Shown: piece by piece, positions 1-6,733 of the stretch
How the letters are laid out: every line of letters begins with the position of its first letter
How positions within the stretch are numbered: the first letter of the stretch is position 1
DNA from: Methanomicrobiales archaeon
Lineage (GTDB): Archaea; Halobacteriota; Methanomicrobia; Methanomicrobiales; Methanomicrobiaceae
Direction: 5' to 3'
DNA: 16,067 nucleotides
Assembly: GCA_012523385.1 (NCBI GenBank)
Contig: JAAYIO010000135.1
Span: 1-16,067, forward strand
Translations under genes and position numbers: made by a program
Notes under the pieces: model-generated
What the model was told of the DNA's origin: nothing
The model's input: the letters and a program-made list of their open reading frames with translations, nothing else
Database searches by the model: none

Positions 1-173
1 GAATATGCCTTATTACCAAACCCTGTCGGGATGATGAGGGAGACAAGTTTTCCCCGATAATACGGGGCCCCTATCATCTGTGGCGTGATTAATTCACAGG
101 TGCTGCCGGTATCTTCGATGTATCTGATAAACGGTAAGGAACAGTCCCATGCGACTCCTGTTTTCTGTATCAT
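1..173 (-). CDS. Conserved hypothetical protein, N-terminal part (runs off window)
   Basis: This is the first 57 codons of a gene that leaves the window at base 1. It starts with ATG at 173-171, reading MIQKTGVAWDCSLPF. That ATG overlaps the TGA stop of rtcB as ATGA, and a purine-rich AAAGG lies just upstream inside rtcB, so translational coupling to rtcB is likely. The visible part alternates beta strands and loops and contains 'VSLIIPTGFGNKAYS'. A hydrophobic strand running into a glycine loop there recalls the N-terminal half of class I glutamine-amidotransferase-like or BPL-N-like folds. That is a guess from pattern, because the catalytic region is outside the window. Its place as last gene of an archease-rtcB operon suggests co-expression with RNA repair genes but does not prove a related function. 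Confidence 0.7.
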   Translation of the reverse strand, partial: MIQKTGVAWDCSLPFIRYIEDTGSTCELITPQMIGAPYYRGKLVSLIIPTGFGNKAY

Positions 174-1603
174 CCTTTGATAACTCCTATCGGATAGAGC
201 CGGGCAACCTTTGCTGATATACCGGCTTCATGAACAACTTCCACCACTTGATCTGATGGTTTGTAGGCGTCAGGGGCCTCTTCTGCAATGGTGCCCGCTG
301 AGGGTGCGAGTACAATAATGCCCCTTCTACCGAGGGATTCCTGAATACTCTCGCCTGAAGCACGTTTCTTTGCCTGTGATCGTGAAAGCACCCGACCCGC
401 GCCATGACAGGTGCTGCCGAATGTCTTGTCCATGGCGCCATGCGTTCCCCTCAAAAGATATGATGAACTTCCCATACTTCCGGGGATAATTACCGGCTGA
501 CCAATCGCATCACAACCCGGCGGTAGATCACGGCTGTTTGGGCCAAATGCCCGGGTTGCTCCCTTCCGGTGAACGCAGAGGGTTGTACGCTTTCCGTCCA
601 CCATATGCTCTTCAATTTTTGCAATGTTGTGGGTCACATCATAGACAAGCGGCATCTCCTCTGCTGACAGGGAAAAATTCCGAGATAATACCTCGCGTGT
701 CAGATGCATGATTATCTGGCGATTTACCCATGCATAGTTTGCGGCACATGCCATAGCCGAAAGATATGCCTCTCCTTCGGGACTCCTCAGAGGTGCGCAG
801 GCGAGCTGGTTGTCTGCGAGAGGTATCTGATATTTCTTTGCTGCGTCCTCCAACGTTGTCAGGTAATCTGTGCATATCTGGTGACCAAGCCCGCGTGAAC
901 CGCAATGGATCATGATGCATATCTGGTCTGCCTCAATGCCGAATGCCTGTGCGGCTTCTGGTTCAAAGATCTCCTCTACACACTGAAATTCAAGGAAGTG
1001 ATTGCCTGAACCAAGGGTGCCGCATTGCGGTCTGCCGCGTTTGCGTGCCTTCTGGCTGACATGGGATATGTCAGCGCCTTCGATGCATCCCTGCCCCTCA
1101 CACCAGAAAAGGTCACGCTCGGTCCCATATCCCTCTTCTATCGCCCATCGGGCGCCCTCGGTCATTATAGTATTGAGTTCTCCGTCTTTCACGGTGATGC
1201 AGCTTTTTGTACCGACGCCGGTAGGAATAATGTCATAAATCTCCTGCAGGACGTTTTTCATCTGCCCCAGATCACTTCGTTTCAGAGGCGTTGCCATCAA
1301 CCGCACGCCGCAGTTGATATCAAATCCCACTCCGCCGGGTGAGATGACTCCTTCGTCCATGGTGAACGCTCCCACTCCGCCGATGGGAAATCCATATCCC
1401 CAGTGGATATCCGGCATTGCAAGAGCGTTTTTGCATATTCCGGGGAGTGTTGCGATATTCGCAAGCTGCTGTACGGCTCCTTCCTCCAGAGTTCCCATCA
1501 ATTCCTCTGAAAGATAAAACCGGCCAGGTACTCGCATTCCCGGAACGGTACCGATGGGGACCTCCCATTCGTATTCTTTTTTCCGAATAATTTTATCCAT
1601 CAT
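170..1603 (-). CDS. rtcB: tRNA-splicing ligase RtcB (RNA 3'-phosphate/5'-OH ligase)
   Basis: RtcB joins RNA 2',3'-cyclic phosphate or 3'-phosphate ends to 5'-OH ends using GTP and Mn2+. In archaea it seals tRNA exon halves after intron removal. The 477 residues match the family's usual length of about 480, with no intein. Visible active-site residues are Asp95 and Cys98 in 'GVGFDINCG', His202 in 'GSGNHFLE', His233 in 'IHCGSRGLGHQ', His325 in 'YDVTHNIAK', and His400 in 'STCHGAGR', which corresponds to the guanylylated histidine. Cys98 has the same number as in the Pyrococcus horikoshii enzyme. A penultimate Lys476 is also kept. The start is MM; an AGGAG lies about 12 nt upstream, just after the archease stop. 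Archease, its activating partner, is the gene before it, and the gene after it overlaps by ATGA. Confidence 0.97.
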   Translation of the reverse strand: MMDKIIRKKEYEWEVPIGTVPGMRVPGRFYLSEELMGTLEEGAVQQLANIATLPGICKNALAMPDIHWGYGFPIGGVGAFTMDEGVISPGGVGFDINCGVRLMATPLKRSDLGQMKNVLQEIYDIIPTGVGTKSCITVKDGELNTIMTEGARWAIEEGYGTERDLFWCEGQGCIEGADISHVSQKARKRGRPQCGTLGSGNHFLEFQCVEEIFEPEAAQAFGIEADQICIMIHCGSRGLGHQICTDYLTTLEDAAKKYQIPLADNQLACAPLRSPEGEAYLSAMACAANYAWVNRQIIMHLTREVLSRNFSLSAEEMPLVYDVTHNIAKIEEHMVDGKRTTLCVHRKGATRAFGPNSRDLPPGCDAIGQPVIIPGSMGSSSYLLRGTHGAMDKTFGSTCHGAGRVLSRSQAKKRASGESIQESLGRRGIIVLAPSAGTIAEEAPDAYKPSDQVVEVVHEAGISAKVARLYPIGVIKG

Positions 1604-1623
1604 TTTATGTCACGTCTCCTTCG

Positions 1624-2031
1624 TTACACATCGAAGAGAACCAACGTACACCACCCATCGTCGGTTCTCTTTATCTCCATTCCTGAGAGTGATATCCCCT
1701 TCACTTCAGTCCCGCTTCCATGCCTCTCTCTTTGGTATGGTTCTCCGAACAACTCTGCTGAAAGACCTGAGGGTGTCAACGTCACTTTTGCCCGGTATAG
1801 TGCCACACACTCAACCTCAGCATAAAAAAGGATTTCTGAGAGGAATTCATGAAGCAGACGTTCCTCTTCCTTTCCACTGAGAGTAAACTGAATCATGACC
1901 TCTCCCCGGGTGCAGAGAGGGAACATCACCGAAAAAAGGGCACGTCCCGCTTCTTCATAGAGTTCTTGTTTGGTTGCACCGCATACATGCATCAAAACGT
2001 CTGCTGTGTGTTCCCGTTCAGAAAAAGACAT
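1624..2031 (-). CDS. Archease (RtcB activator)
   Basis: Archease is a small cofactor protein that speeds RtcB guanylylation and multiple turnover and broadens its nucleotide use. The 135 residues fit the family length of about 140. The N-terminus reads 'EREHTADVLMHV', matching the conserved H-T-A-D segment in which Asp11 is a probable metal ligand. The C-terminus 'CTLVLFDV' keeps the terminal acidic residue that completes the metal site in known archeases. The central segment, with a run of acidic and leucine residues in 'EEERLLHEFLSEILF', is also typical. The gene ends 20 nt before the rtcB start and begins 17 nt after a small Cys protein gene, so the three are probably one transcript. No clear SD is visible ahead of its ATG. 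Confidence 0.93.
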   Translation of the reverse strand: MSFSEREHTADVLMHVCGATKQELYEEAGRALFSVMFPLCTRGEVMIQFTLSGKEEERLLHEFLSEILFYAEVECVALYRAKVTLTPSGLSAELFGEPYQRERHGSGTEVKGISLSGMEIKRTDDGWCTLVLFDV

Positions 2032-2048
2032 CGTGTTTACAACTGTTC

Positions 2049-2318
2049 TTAAAGGTAATTGCCGTATGCAGGGATCATATCCATATCGATTCGGTCCATG
2101 TATCTGGCCTGATACATGGAAACATAAATAATATTCTCCCCAACATAAATTTCATAATCTGTTGGTTTCGGGGGTTTTACGGCGGTGGAAAGTAACACTG
2201 GTCCCCCGCAGGTTGTGCATACCCTGAAATCAATATTTCTCTGAAGAATATAGGATTTAACGTCATCAGAGACAACAATATTGTGTCCGACAGCACAATC
2301 GTCATCACATTTTTCCAT
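2049..2318 (-). CDS. Small conserved hypothetical protein with possible zinc site
   Basis: I do not recognise a named function for this 89-residue protein. It has two cysteine pairs, C-x3-C near the N-terminus (MEKCDDDC, followed by His12) and CTTC about 25 residues later, which together could bind one zinc. The C-terminal half is rich in Tyr, Met and Asp, including 'YVSMYQARYMDRIDMDM'. It has no membrane segment or signal peptide. It lies 17 nt upstream of archease in the same direction and is probably the first gene of the archease-rtcB operon. An AT-rich box (CTATTTTTATCC on the minus strand, around 2343-2354) sits at a plausible promoter distance. I believe similar proteins occur in other methanogens, but that is recollection and not visible here. 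Confidence 0.75.
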   Translation of the reverse strand: MEKCDDDCAVGHNIVVSDDVKSYILQRNIDFRVCTTCGGPVLLSTAVKPPKPTDYEIYVGENIIYVSMYQARYMDRIDMDMIPAYGNYL

Positions 2319-2372
2319 ACTGTATTACAAGTTGAATATCTGGATAAAAATAGGTTTTGATACGGCAGTAGA

Positions 2373-2687
2373 TTAAACTGCCTGAATCAGTGAGCTGACC
2401 ATGTCCGTATACTTGTCCTTAAGTATATAGACGCTCGTTGCATTGTCATTTTTCTTTTGCACACTGAGAATTCCGATCCGTGAGGCAACAGTTCCAATCA
2501 TCGATGCAACAGACTGGATGCTGATACTAAACTTTTCTTTCAACTGCTCAAATGCCTCAGGGATGGTAACTGATCTGGTTTTAATAAAGATACTCAGGAG
2601 TTCATGTCGAATGCCTGATGTGTCCCGTTTAAGATAGTCTTTTAAACGGCGCTCTATTTCGTGCTTTAGATCGGCCGCATATCGCAT
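2373..2687 (-). CDS. Winged-helix-like protein, probable DUF2551 family
   Basis: This 104-residue protein is predicted to be almost wholly helical with a short beta hairpin, as in a winged helix. An N-terminal helix 'LKHEIERRLKDYLKR' is followed by 'GIRHELLSIFIKTRSVTIPEAFEQL', then 'SISIQSVASMIGTVASRIGIL' as a candidate recognition helix, and a wing 'NATSVYILKDKY'. Residue use and order match my recollection of the methanogen family DUF2551, whose function is unknown; a DNA-binding role is inferred from the fold pattern only. A TATA-like box (TATATA at 2710-2717) is centred about 26 nt before the ATG and there is no SD, so a leaderless transcript is likely. The gene lies divergent to secF. 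Confidence 0.75.
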   Translation of the reverse strand: MRYAADLKHEIERRLKDYLKRDTSGIRHELLSIFIKTRSVTIPEAFEQLKEKFSISIQSVASMIGTVASRIGILSVQKKNDNATSVYILKDKYTDMVSSLIQAV

Positions 2688-2706
2688 ATACGCTCATTTG
2701 AACCGA

Positions 2707-2718
2707 CGGTATATAATC
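2707..2718 (-). promoter_or_regulatory. TATA-like promoter of the winged-helix gene
   Basis: The minus strand reads GATTATATACCG, centred about 26 nt upstream of the ATG at 2687. This is the spacing of an archaeal TATA box when transcription begins at or next to the start codon. No SD is present between box and start, which supports a leaderless mRNA. Confidence 0.5.
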
Positions 2719-2727
2719 GTATCGAAT

Positions 2728-2859
2728 CTAAATGCGGGATTGTGGATACATATCCGGAACTGAATGAGTATCAAAAAATTCGGTAGAATCCGCGTCATCA
2801 TCCATATATTTTATAAAATTGCCGTAAATCAGACCAAGTGAATCTTCAGGATGCATCAT
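2728..2859 (-). CDS. Possible small ORF, 43 residues
   Basis: An ORF starting MMHPEDSLGLIYG and ending in PQSRI-TAG fills most of the gap between the winged-helix gene and secF. It is acidic in the middle (MDDDADS) and has no cysteine or membrane segment. Its start lies just downstream of an AT-rich stretch (AAATATTT, 2879-2886) that could act as a TATA box for a leaderless transcript, and it lies 40 nt upstream of the winged-helix ORF on the same strand. The residue composition looks protein-like, but I recognise no family. It could equally be a chance ORF in an AT-rich promoter region. Confidence 0.35.
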   Translation of the reverse strand: MMHPEDSLGLIYGNFIKYMDDDADSTEFFDTHSVPDMYPQSRI

Positions 2860-2866
2860 ATTTAAT
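2857..2866 (+). promoter_or_regulatory. TATA-like promoter of secFD
   Basis: The sequence CATATTTAAT is centred about 31 nt before the secF ATG, with no SD in between. This suggests a leaderless or very short-leader secFD transcript. The box overlaps the start region of the possible minus-strand small ORF, so the two would share a compact divergent promoter. Confidence 0.4.
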
Positions 2867-2892
2867 CCCTTCATTCCCAAATATTTGTCTGT

Positions 2893-3747
2893 ATGAAATT
2901 TCCAACCTATGATATCAGTAAATACACAGTCCGGCAGTTGGTTATGCTGCCACTTGTGTTACTGGTAATCTCATTTCTTTTCCTTGGGTTTAATACACTC
3001 ACGACAGGCATGCCTGTCAGCCCGGGAATTGATTTTGCCGGAGGTGTTGCTGTGACGATTCCACCGATGGAAGAGTCTCAGGCGGATATTGAGGCATATT
3101 TCTTTGGATATCCCCTGAAAAGTATCGGTGAAGGGATGAACGGAGGATATTATGTAGTGTTTGAGATTATGCCTGATGAGGATTTCCTGACACTCACAGA
3201 ACTTATCGACGCACGGTACCCAGGTGCAAAAGTTGATCAGATTGGAGAAACGTTTGGAAAGACCCTGCAGTCACAGGCACTCTTGGCACTTCTCTTCTCA
3301 TTTATCGGTATGGCTATTATTGTTTTCCTTGTCTTTAAGACCGTTGTTCCGTCAATTGCTGTTGTACTCGCAGCATTATCTAACATTATCATTACCGCAT
3401 CTCTCATGAATGTGGTCGGGCTCACGCTCAGTCTTGGCACTACTGCGGCCCTGTTAATGCTTATAGGATACTCGGTAGACAGTGATATTCTGCTGACGAC
3501 ACGGGTTCTGAAACGGAAAGGAAAGTTTTCTGAAAAGATTCAGGGAGCATTTCGTACCGGATTTACCATGACATCGACCACCATCAGTGCAGTCGCTCTG
3601 ATGTTAATTGTCTCATGGATTGGACAGATTGATATTATTCGTGATATCTCAGCCGTCCTTTTAATAGGTCTTTTCGTTGATCTTATGAATACCTGGATGC
3701 TGAATGTAGGAATTTTGACATGGTATGTAGGGGGTGACAAAAGATGA
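2893..3747 (+). CDS. secF: Protein-export membrane protein SecF
   Basis: SecF is an RND-type subunit that works with SecD and the SecY translocon to complete protein export across the cytoplasmic membrane. The 284 residues show the family plan. TM1 spans roughly 15-33, followed by the extracytoplasmic P1 region opening with 'SPGIDFAGG' (43-51). Five more hydrophobic segments lie between about 127 and 280. The conserved motif 'IGYSVDSDIL' (191-200) in TM4 carries acidic residues tied to proton-driven conformational change in bacterial SecDF. The order secF then secD is typical of Archaea. The stop overlaps the secD start as ATGA, so the two are translationally coupled. Confidence 0.96.
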   Translation: MKFPTYDISKYTVRQLVMLPLVLLVISFLFLGFNTLTTGMPVSPGIDFAGGVAVTIPPMEESQADIEAYFFGYPLKSIGEGMNGGYYVVFEIMPDEDFLTLTELIDARYPGAKVDQIGETFGKTLQSQALLALLFSFIGMAIIVFLVFKTVVPSIAVVLAALSNIIITASLMNVVGLTLSLGTTAALLMLIGYSVDSDILLTTRVLKRKGKFSEKIQGAFRTGFTMTSTTISAVALMLIVSWIGQIDIIRDISAVLLIGLFVDLMNTWMLNVGILTWYVGGDKR

Positions 3748-5228
3748 GTGACGAAAATAAAAGCGGTCTTGTCCAGACACTAAAGGACTGGCGCGTTGCC
3801 CTGATGCTTATCTTAGTGGTGTTTTCCATCGTAAGCATCTATGTGATTCCGCCGGGTATAGCAAACGGAGCAACGGGAAACCTCCAGCTCGGACTTGACC
3901 TTGAAGGTGGCTCGTGGATTCAGTTATCATTCCGTTCGGAAGTTGTCCGGTTTACCACCACAGATGACCCGGATAACTTTGCAAATCGCATCGGGAAAGC
4001 GCTGGATACTGAGGTGTTCCTCTTTGAAAAAGACCGGATGGAGATTCGGGCACCCTTTACCCGGGATGAGTTGGAAACGGTCTTTAAAGAGAACGGCGGG
4101 TCTGTCGTCACATATGAGACTGGTGTCTCAAAAGAGACTGGTGAACAGATCAAACTAATTCTTGAGAATAAGGTCAATAATCTCGGCACAAAGGATGCAC
4201 GTATCAATACGATCACCGGAATCAACGGCGTGACCACGTACATCAGGCTCGAACTCGCGGGTGTTGACATCCATACAGCTCAGGAGATCGTTGGTACGCA
4301 GGGCAAGTTTGAGATACGAATTCAGACTGCGGGAAATGAGTCTGAACATGTGCTCTATGGAGACTCGATCAAGAGTGTCTCCACGCCAACACAGAGTCCT
4401 CCGGGCAGTGGCATTTGGGGTGTCGGCTTCAGCCTTACTGAGGATGGAGCCACTGCATTCCAAAAGGCTGCAAATGCCTATGGTGCAACCACGAATCCCG
4501 AAGCTCATGAGATTATGATGCTTCTGGATGGAGATGTCGTCTACAGCGCGGCCCTGAACCCCCAGCTGGCGATGGAGCTAAAGACTATTCCTGTCCGTGA
4601 GCTCCGTTCAACAACAGGCTCTGGTCAAACAGGACTTGAAGCCGCAAAAGCACTCGAAATCCACCTGCGCGCTGGTGCACTCCCCGTTGATGTGGATATG
4701 GCAGGGTCCGGTTCAGTTTCTGCAACGCTCGGGGATCATTTCAAGACAATGTCTGTAATTGCAGGCATTTTTGCCCTTCTGGCGGTTGGGGCCGTCGTAT
4801 ACTACTGGTATCGCGAGCCTGCTATTGTGCTTCCGATGATGGGAACTACCGTTGCAGAAGTTATCATTCTGCTGGGCATTGCAACCTATATTCAGCAACT
4901 GGATCTTGCAAGTATTGCGGGTCTTATTGCGGTGCTTGGAACCGGTATTGACCAGCTTGTGGTAATAACTGATGAAGTCATCTATGAGGGACGCGTACCG
5001 TCACAAAGTCTCTATTTGAAACGACTAAACCGTGCACTCGCCATCATCATGGTGGCAGCAGGTACGACGATCGTTGCGATGCTTCCGCTTGCAGTGATGG
5101 ATCTTGCAAGCCTTCGTGGATTTGCCATTATCACCATACTTGGTGTGCTGATTGGTGTGTTCATCACCCGTCCCGCCTACGGTAAGATCATTATGGCTAT
5201 TCTTTCAAAAAATCCGGGTGATCGCTGA
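3744..5228 (+). CDS. secD: Protein-export membrane protein SecD
   Basis: This is the partner of SecF in the archaeal Sec accessory complex. It has 494 residues with TM1 at about 18-36. A large extracytoplasmic domain follows, starting with the hallmark 'LGLDLEGGS' (49-57). Five C-terminal membrane segments begin near 'MSVIAGIFALLAVG'. The conserved 'GTGIDQLVVITDE' stretch corresponds to the TM4 acidic motif of the RND family. The ATG overlaps the secF TGA. There is no SecA in archaea, so the energetic role is less well defined than in bacteria. The stop codon lies inside a short hairpin. Confidence 0.96.
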   Translation: MSDENKSGLVQTLKDWRVALMLILVVFSIVSIYVIPPGIANGATGNLQLGLDLEGGSWIQLSFRSEVVRFTTTDDPDNFANRIGKALDTEVFLFEKDRMEIRAPFTRDELETVFKENGGSVVTYETGVSKETGEQIKLILENKVNNLGTKDARINTITGINGVTTYIRLELAGVDIHTAQEIVGTQGKFEIRIQTAGNESEHVLYGDSIKSVSTPTQSPPGSGIWGVGFSLTEDGATAFQKAANAYGATTNPEAHEIMMLLDGDVVYSAALNPQLAMELKTIPVRELRSTTGSGQTGLEAAKALEIHLRAGALPVDVDMAGSGSVSATLGDHFKTMSVIAGIFALLAVGAVVYYWYREPAIVLPMMGTTVAEVIILLGIATYIQQLDLASIAGLIAVLGTGIDQLVVITDEVIYEGRVPSQSLYLKRLNRALAIIMVAAGTTIVAMLPLAVMDLASLRGFAIITILGVLIGVFITRPAYGKIIMAILSKNPGDR

Positions 5229-5239
5229 AGTCAGCGATC
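5220..5239 (+). terminator. Hairpin at the secD stop codon, possible terminator
   Basis: An 8-bp perfect inverted repeat, GATCGCTG and CAGCGATC, is separated by AAGT and spans the secD TGA. It is followed some 15-25 nt later by a T-rich stretch (TTATATTTTT). Archaeal termination depends mainly on T-tracts, so the hairpin may instead protect the mRNA 3' end. The function is inferred. Confidence 0.4.
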
Positions 5240-5252
5240 TCCCATCACAATC

Positions 5253-5263
5253 CTTATATTTTT
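5253..5263 (+). promoter_or_regulatory. TATA-like promoter of the thioredoxin operon
   Basis: CTTATATTTTT lies about 37 nt before the thioredoxin ATG. A start site some 26 nt downstream would leave a leader of about 11 nt, just enough to include the GAGG SD at 5283-5286. It could also serve as the T-tract of the secD terminator. Confidence 0.4.
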
Positions 5264-5293
5264 CGTATTCTCACACATTGATGAGGATCAAAT

Positions 5294-5566
5294 ATGTCAA
5301 AACCAGTATTGATGGATTTTTTCGCCGTCTGGTGCGGACCCTGTAACCTTCAGACTCCTGAACTTGAAAAGCTCAAAGAGATGATGGGGGATGCAGTGGA
5401 AATTAAGAAGATTGATGTGGACGACCATCTCGATTTGGCACAGAAGTATGGCATTATGGTTGTGCCGACACTGATCATCGAGAAGGACGGACAGGTAAAG
5501 GAGCGTTTGGAAGGAGTTACTCCCGCAGAAACACTCAGGCGTCTTCTTGAACCCCTGACAGACTAA
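5294..5566 (+). CDS. Thioredoxin-family protein
   Basis: This is a small cytoplasmic dithiol-disulfide oxidoreductase. The 90 residues comprise one thioredoxin fold, starting 'MSKPVLMDFFAVWCGPC'. The active site is Cys14-Gly-Pro-Cys17 preceded by Trp13, and the cis-proline is Pro58 in 'VVPTLII'. It is shorter than bacterial thioredoxin (about 105), lacking the first helix, as is common in methanogens. The ATG has a GAGG SD 7 nt upstream. The next gene begins 28 nt after the stop, so thioredoxin, the DNA glycosylase and the aldolase are probably one operon. Its reductase partner is not in the window. Confidence 0.92.
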   Translation: MSKPVLMDFFAVWCGPCNLQTPELEKLKEMMGDAVEIKKIDVDDHLDLAQKYGIMVVPTLIIEKDGQVKERLEGVTPAETLRRLLEPLTD

Positions 5567-5594
5567 CTCTCTCTATGAGGCAGAACGGGTCGGT

Positions 5595-6218
5595 ATGATT
5601 CGGGAACAAGAGAAGGCAGAACAGATTATCACCTTTTTTCAGAAATCATTTGGTGATATTGAGTGGTGGCCGGGTGATCCTGAAGAAGTGATCATTGGTG
5701 CTGTTCTCACCCAACAGACCCGCTGGGCGAATGTTCTGACTGCACTGGAACGGTTGCACGAAGCCGGCATCTGTTCTCTCAGGGGAATTCAAGAATCCTC
5801 TGACCGTACGGTTGAAGAGGCGATTTACTCTACTGGATTTTACCGGATAAAACGTGCCCGACTGAAATGCGTGGCATCCACGGTTCTTTCCTGTGGGGGT
5901 ACAGGTTATCTCGCTGGGTGTTCGACTCTTTCTCTGCGTGCCTTTTTTCTTGCGATTAAAGGGGTGGGGCCGGAGACTGCGGACAGTATTCTCTGTTACG
6001 GATTTAACCGACCCGTTTTTGTAATCGATGCCTATACCCACAAAATTTGTGCCTGTGCGGGCATCTCCCTGAAAGGGGCCGATCTGCAGGCGATCTTCTG
6101 CCACCTGCTGCCTAAAGATAATCTGGCTCACCGGCAATGCCATGCCTGGTTCGTTGAATATGCTAAAAATTATTGTTTTAAGAAGAGGTGTAAAGAATGC
6201 ATGATACCGAATTTCTGA
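5595..6218 (+). CDS. HhH-GPD DNA glycosylase, endonuclease III-related (COG2231/MagIII-like)
   Basis: This is a base-excision repair enzyme of the helix-hairpin-helix GPD superfamily. The 207 residues include 'VLTQQTRWANV' (38-48), the substrate-pocket helix; the HhH 'IKGVGPETADSILCYGF' (121-137); and the catalytic aspartate Asp145 in 'VFVIDAYTHK'. The position that is Lys in bifunctional EndoIII is Glu127 here. That favours a monofunctional glycosylase, such as the MagIII 3-methyladenine type, over a lyase; the substrate is inferred. The C-terminus has Cys194-x4-Cys199-x2-Cys202, then five residues and TGA. In the EndoIII 4Fe-4S motif (C-x6-C-x2-C-x5-C) that stop falls where the fourth cysteine would be. 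The last 22 nt overlap the aldolase gene, whose SD lies inside this gene. Confidence 0.88.
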   Translation: MIREQEKAEQIITFFQKSFGDIEWWPGDPEEVIIGAVLTQQTRWANVLTALERLHEAGICSLRGIQESSDRTVEEAIYSTGFYRIKRARLKCVASTVLSCGGTGYLAGCSTLSLRAFFLAIKGVGPETADSILCYGFNRPVFVIDAYTHKICACAGISLKGADLQAIFCHLLPKDNLAHRQCHAWFVEYAKNYCFKKRCKECMIPNF

Positions 6219-6733
6219 ATGTCGGAACCCGACTTCATCAGGTAAGACTGGTGACCTCGGTGTTTGGCAATATGAGCCGGCGTGTTGAAGGTGGGTTTGA
6301 AATTACTCCGACCGGTTCATTTCTGGATGTCCCTGCAATCTCAATATTTGTCTCAGACGAAGGGGTACCGGAAGCTGGTGCATCCAGTGAATACCGCGTC
6401 CACCTGCAGGTCTATCGCCACACGGATGCAGGGGCAATAGTTCATGCACATCCGGCCTATGCAGTGGCGCTGTCACTCTCTCGTGATACTATTATCCCGG
6501 CTGATAGTGAAGGCAGGATGCTTCTGCCAAAGATACCGGTTGTCGGCGGTGAACCGGGCACTGAGGCGCTTGCAGAGAATGTCGGACGTGCCCTTGTCTC
6601 TTCACCTCTTGTCATTGCGCGGGGTCACGGAACCTTTGCACGGGCAGAACGGCTTGTCGATGCGTATATCCTCACGGCCGCAGCTGAACATGCCGCACGG
6701 ATACTTGTTATTTCGGGGGCCTCTGATTTTTGA
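6197..6733 (+). CDS. Class II aldolase/adducin family protein, fuculose-phosphate-aldolase-like
   Basis: This is a zinc-dependent class II aldolase-like enzyme of 178 residues. Expected FucA-type residues are present: 'GNMSRR' (24-29) for phosphate binding, catalytic Glu65 in 'SSEYRVHLQVY', zinc ligands His83 and His85 in 'HAHPAYAV', and the third ligand His144 in 'ARGHGTFAR'. The methanococcal homologue MJ1418 cleaves fuculose-1-phosphate to DHAP and lactaldehyde and was linked to lactate supply for F420 synthesis; this assignment by family is tentative. The family length is about 180-215, so this is a compact member. The ATG at 6197 is preceded by GAGGTG 8 nt upstream inside the glycosylase gene. 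Its 3' end overlaps the convergent glycosyltransferase gene by 26 nt. Confidence 0.87.
   Translation: MHDTEFLNVGTRLHQVRLVTSVFGNMSRRVEGGFEITPTGSFLDVPAISIFVSDEGVPEAGASSEYRVHLQVYRHTDAGAIVHAHPAYAVALSLSRDTIIPADSEGRMLLPKIPVVGGEPGTEALAENVGRALVSSPLVIARGHGTFARAERLVDAYILTAAAEHAARILVISGASDF

Noticed and set aside
5646..6143. Minus-strand ORF of 165 codons opposite the DNA glycosylase
   Set aside because: The opposite frame carries clear HhH-GPD motifs; this one is low-complexity in character and has no promoter.
5776..6220. Selenocysteine reading of the glycosylase TGA
   Set aside because: Only eight sense codons follow before another stop, no SECIS-like hairpin was recognised nearby, and Sec use is not expected in Methanomicrobiales. 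Kept only as a test in the findings.
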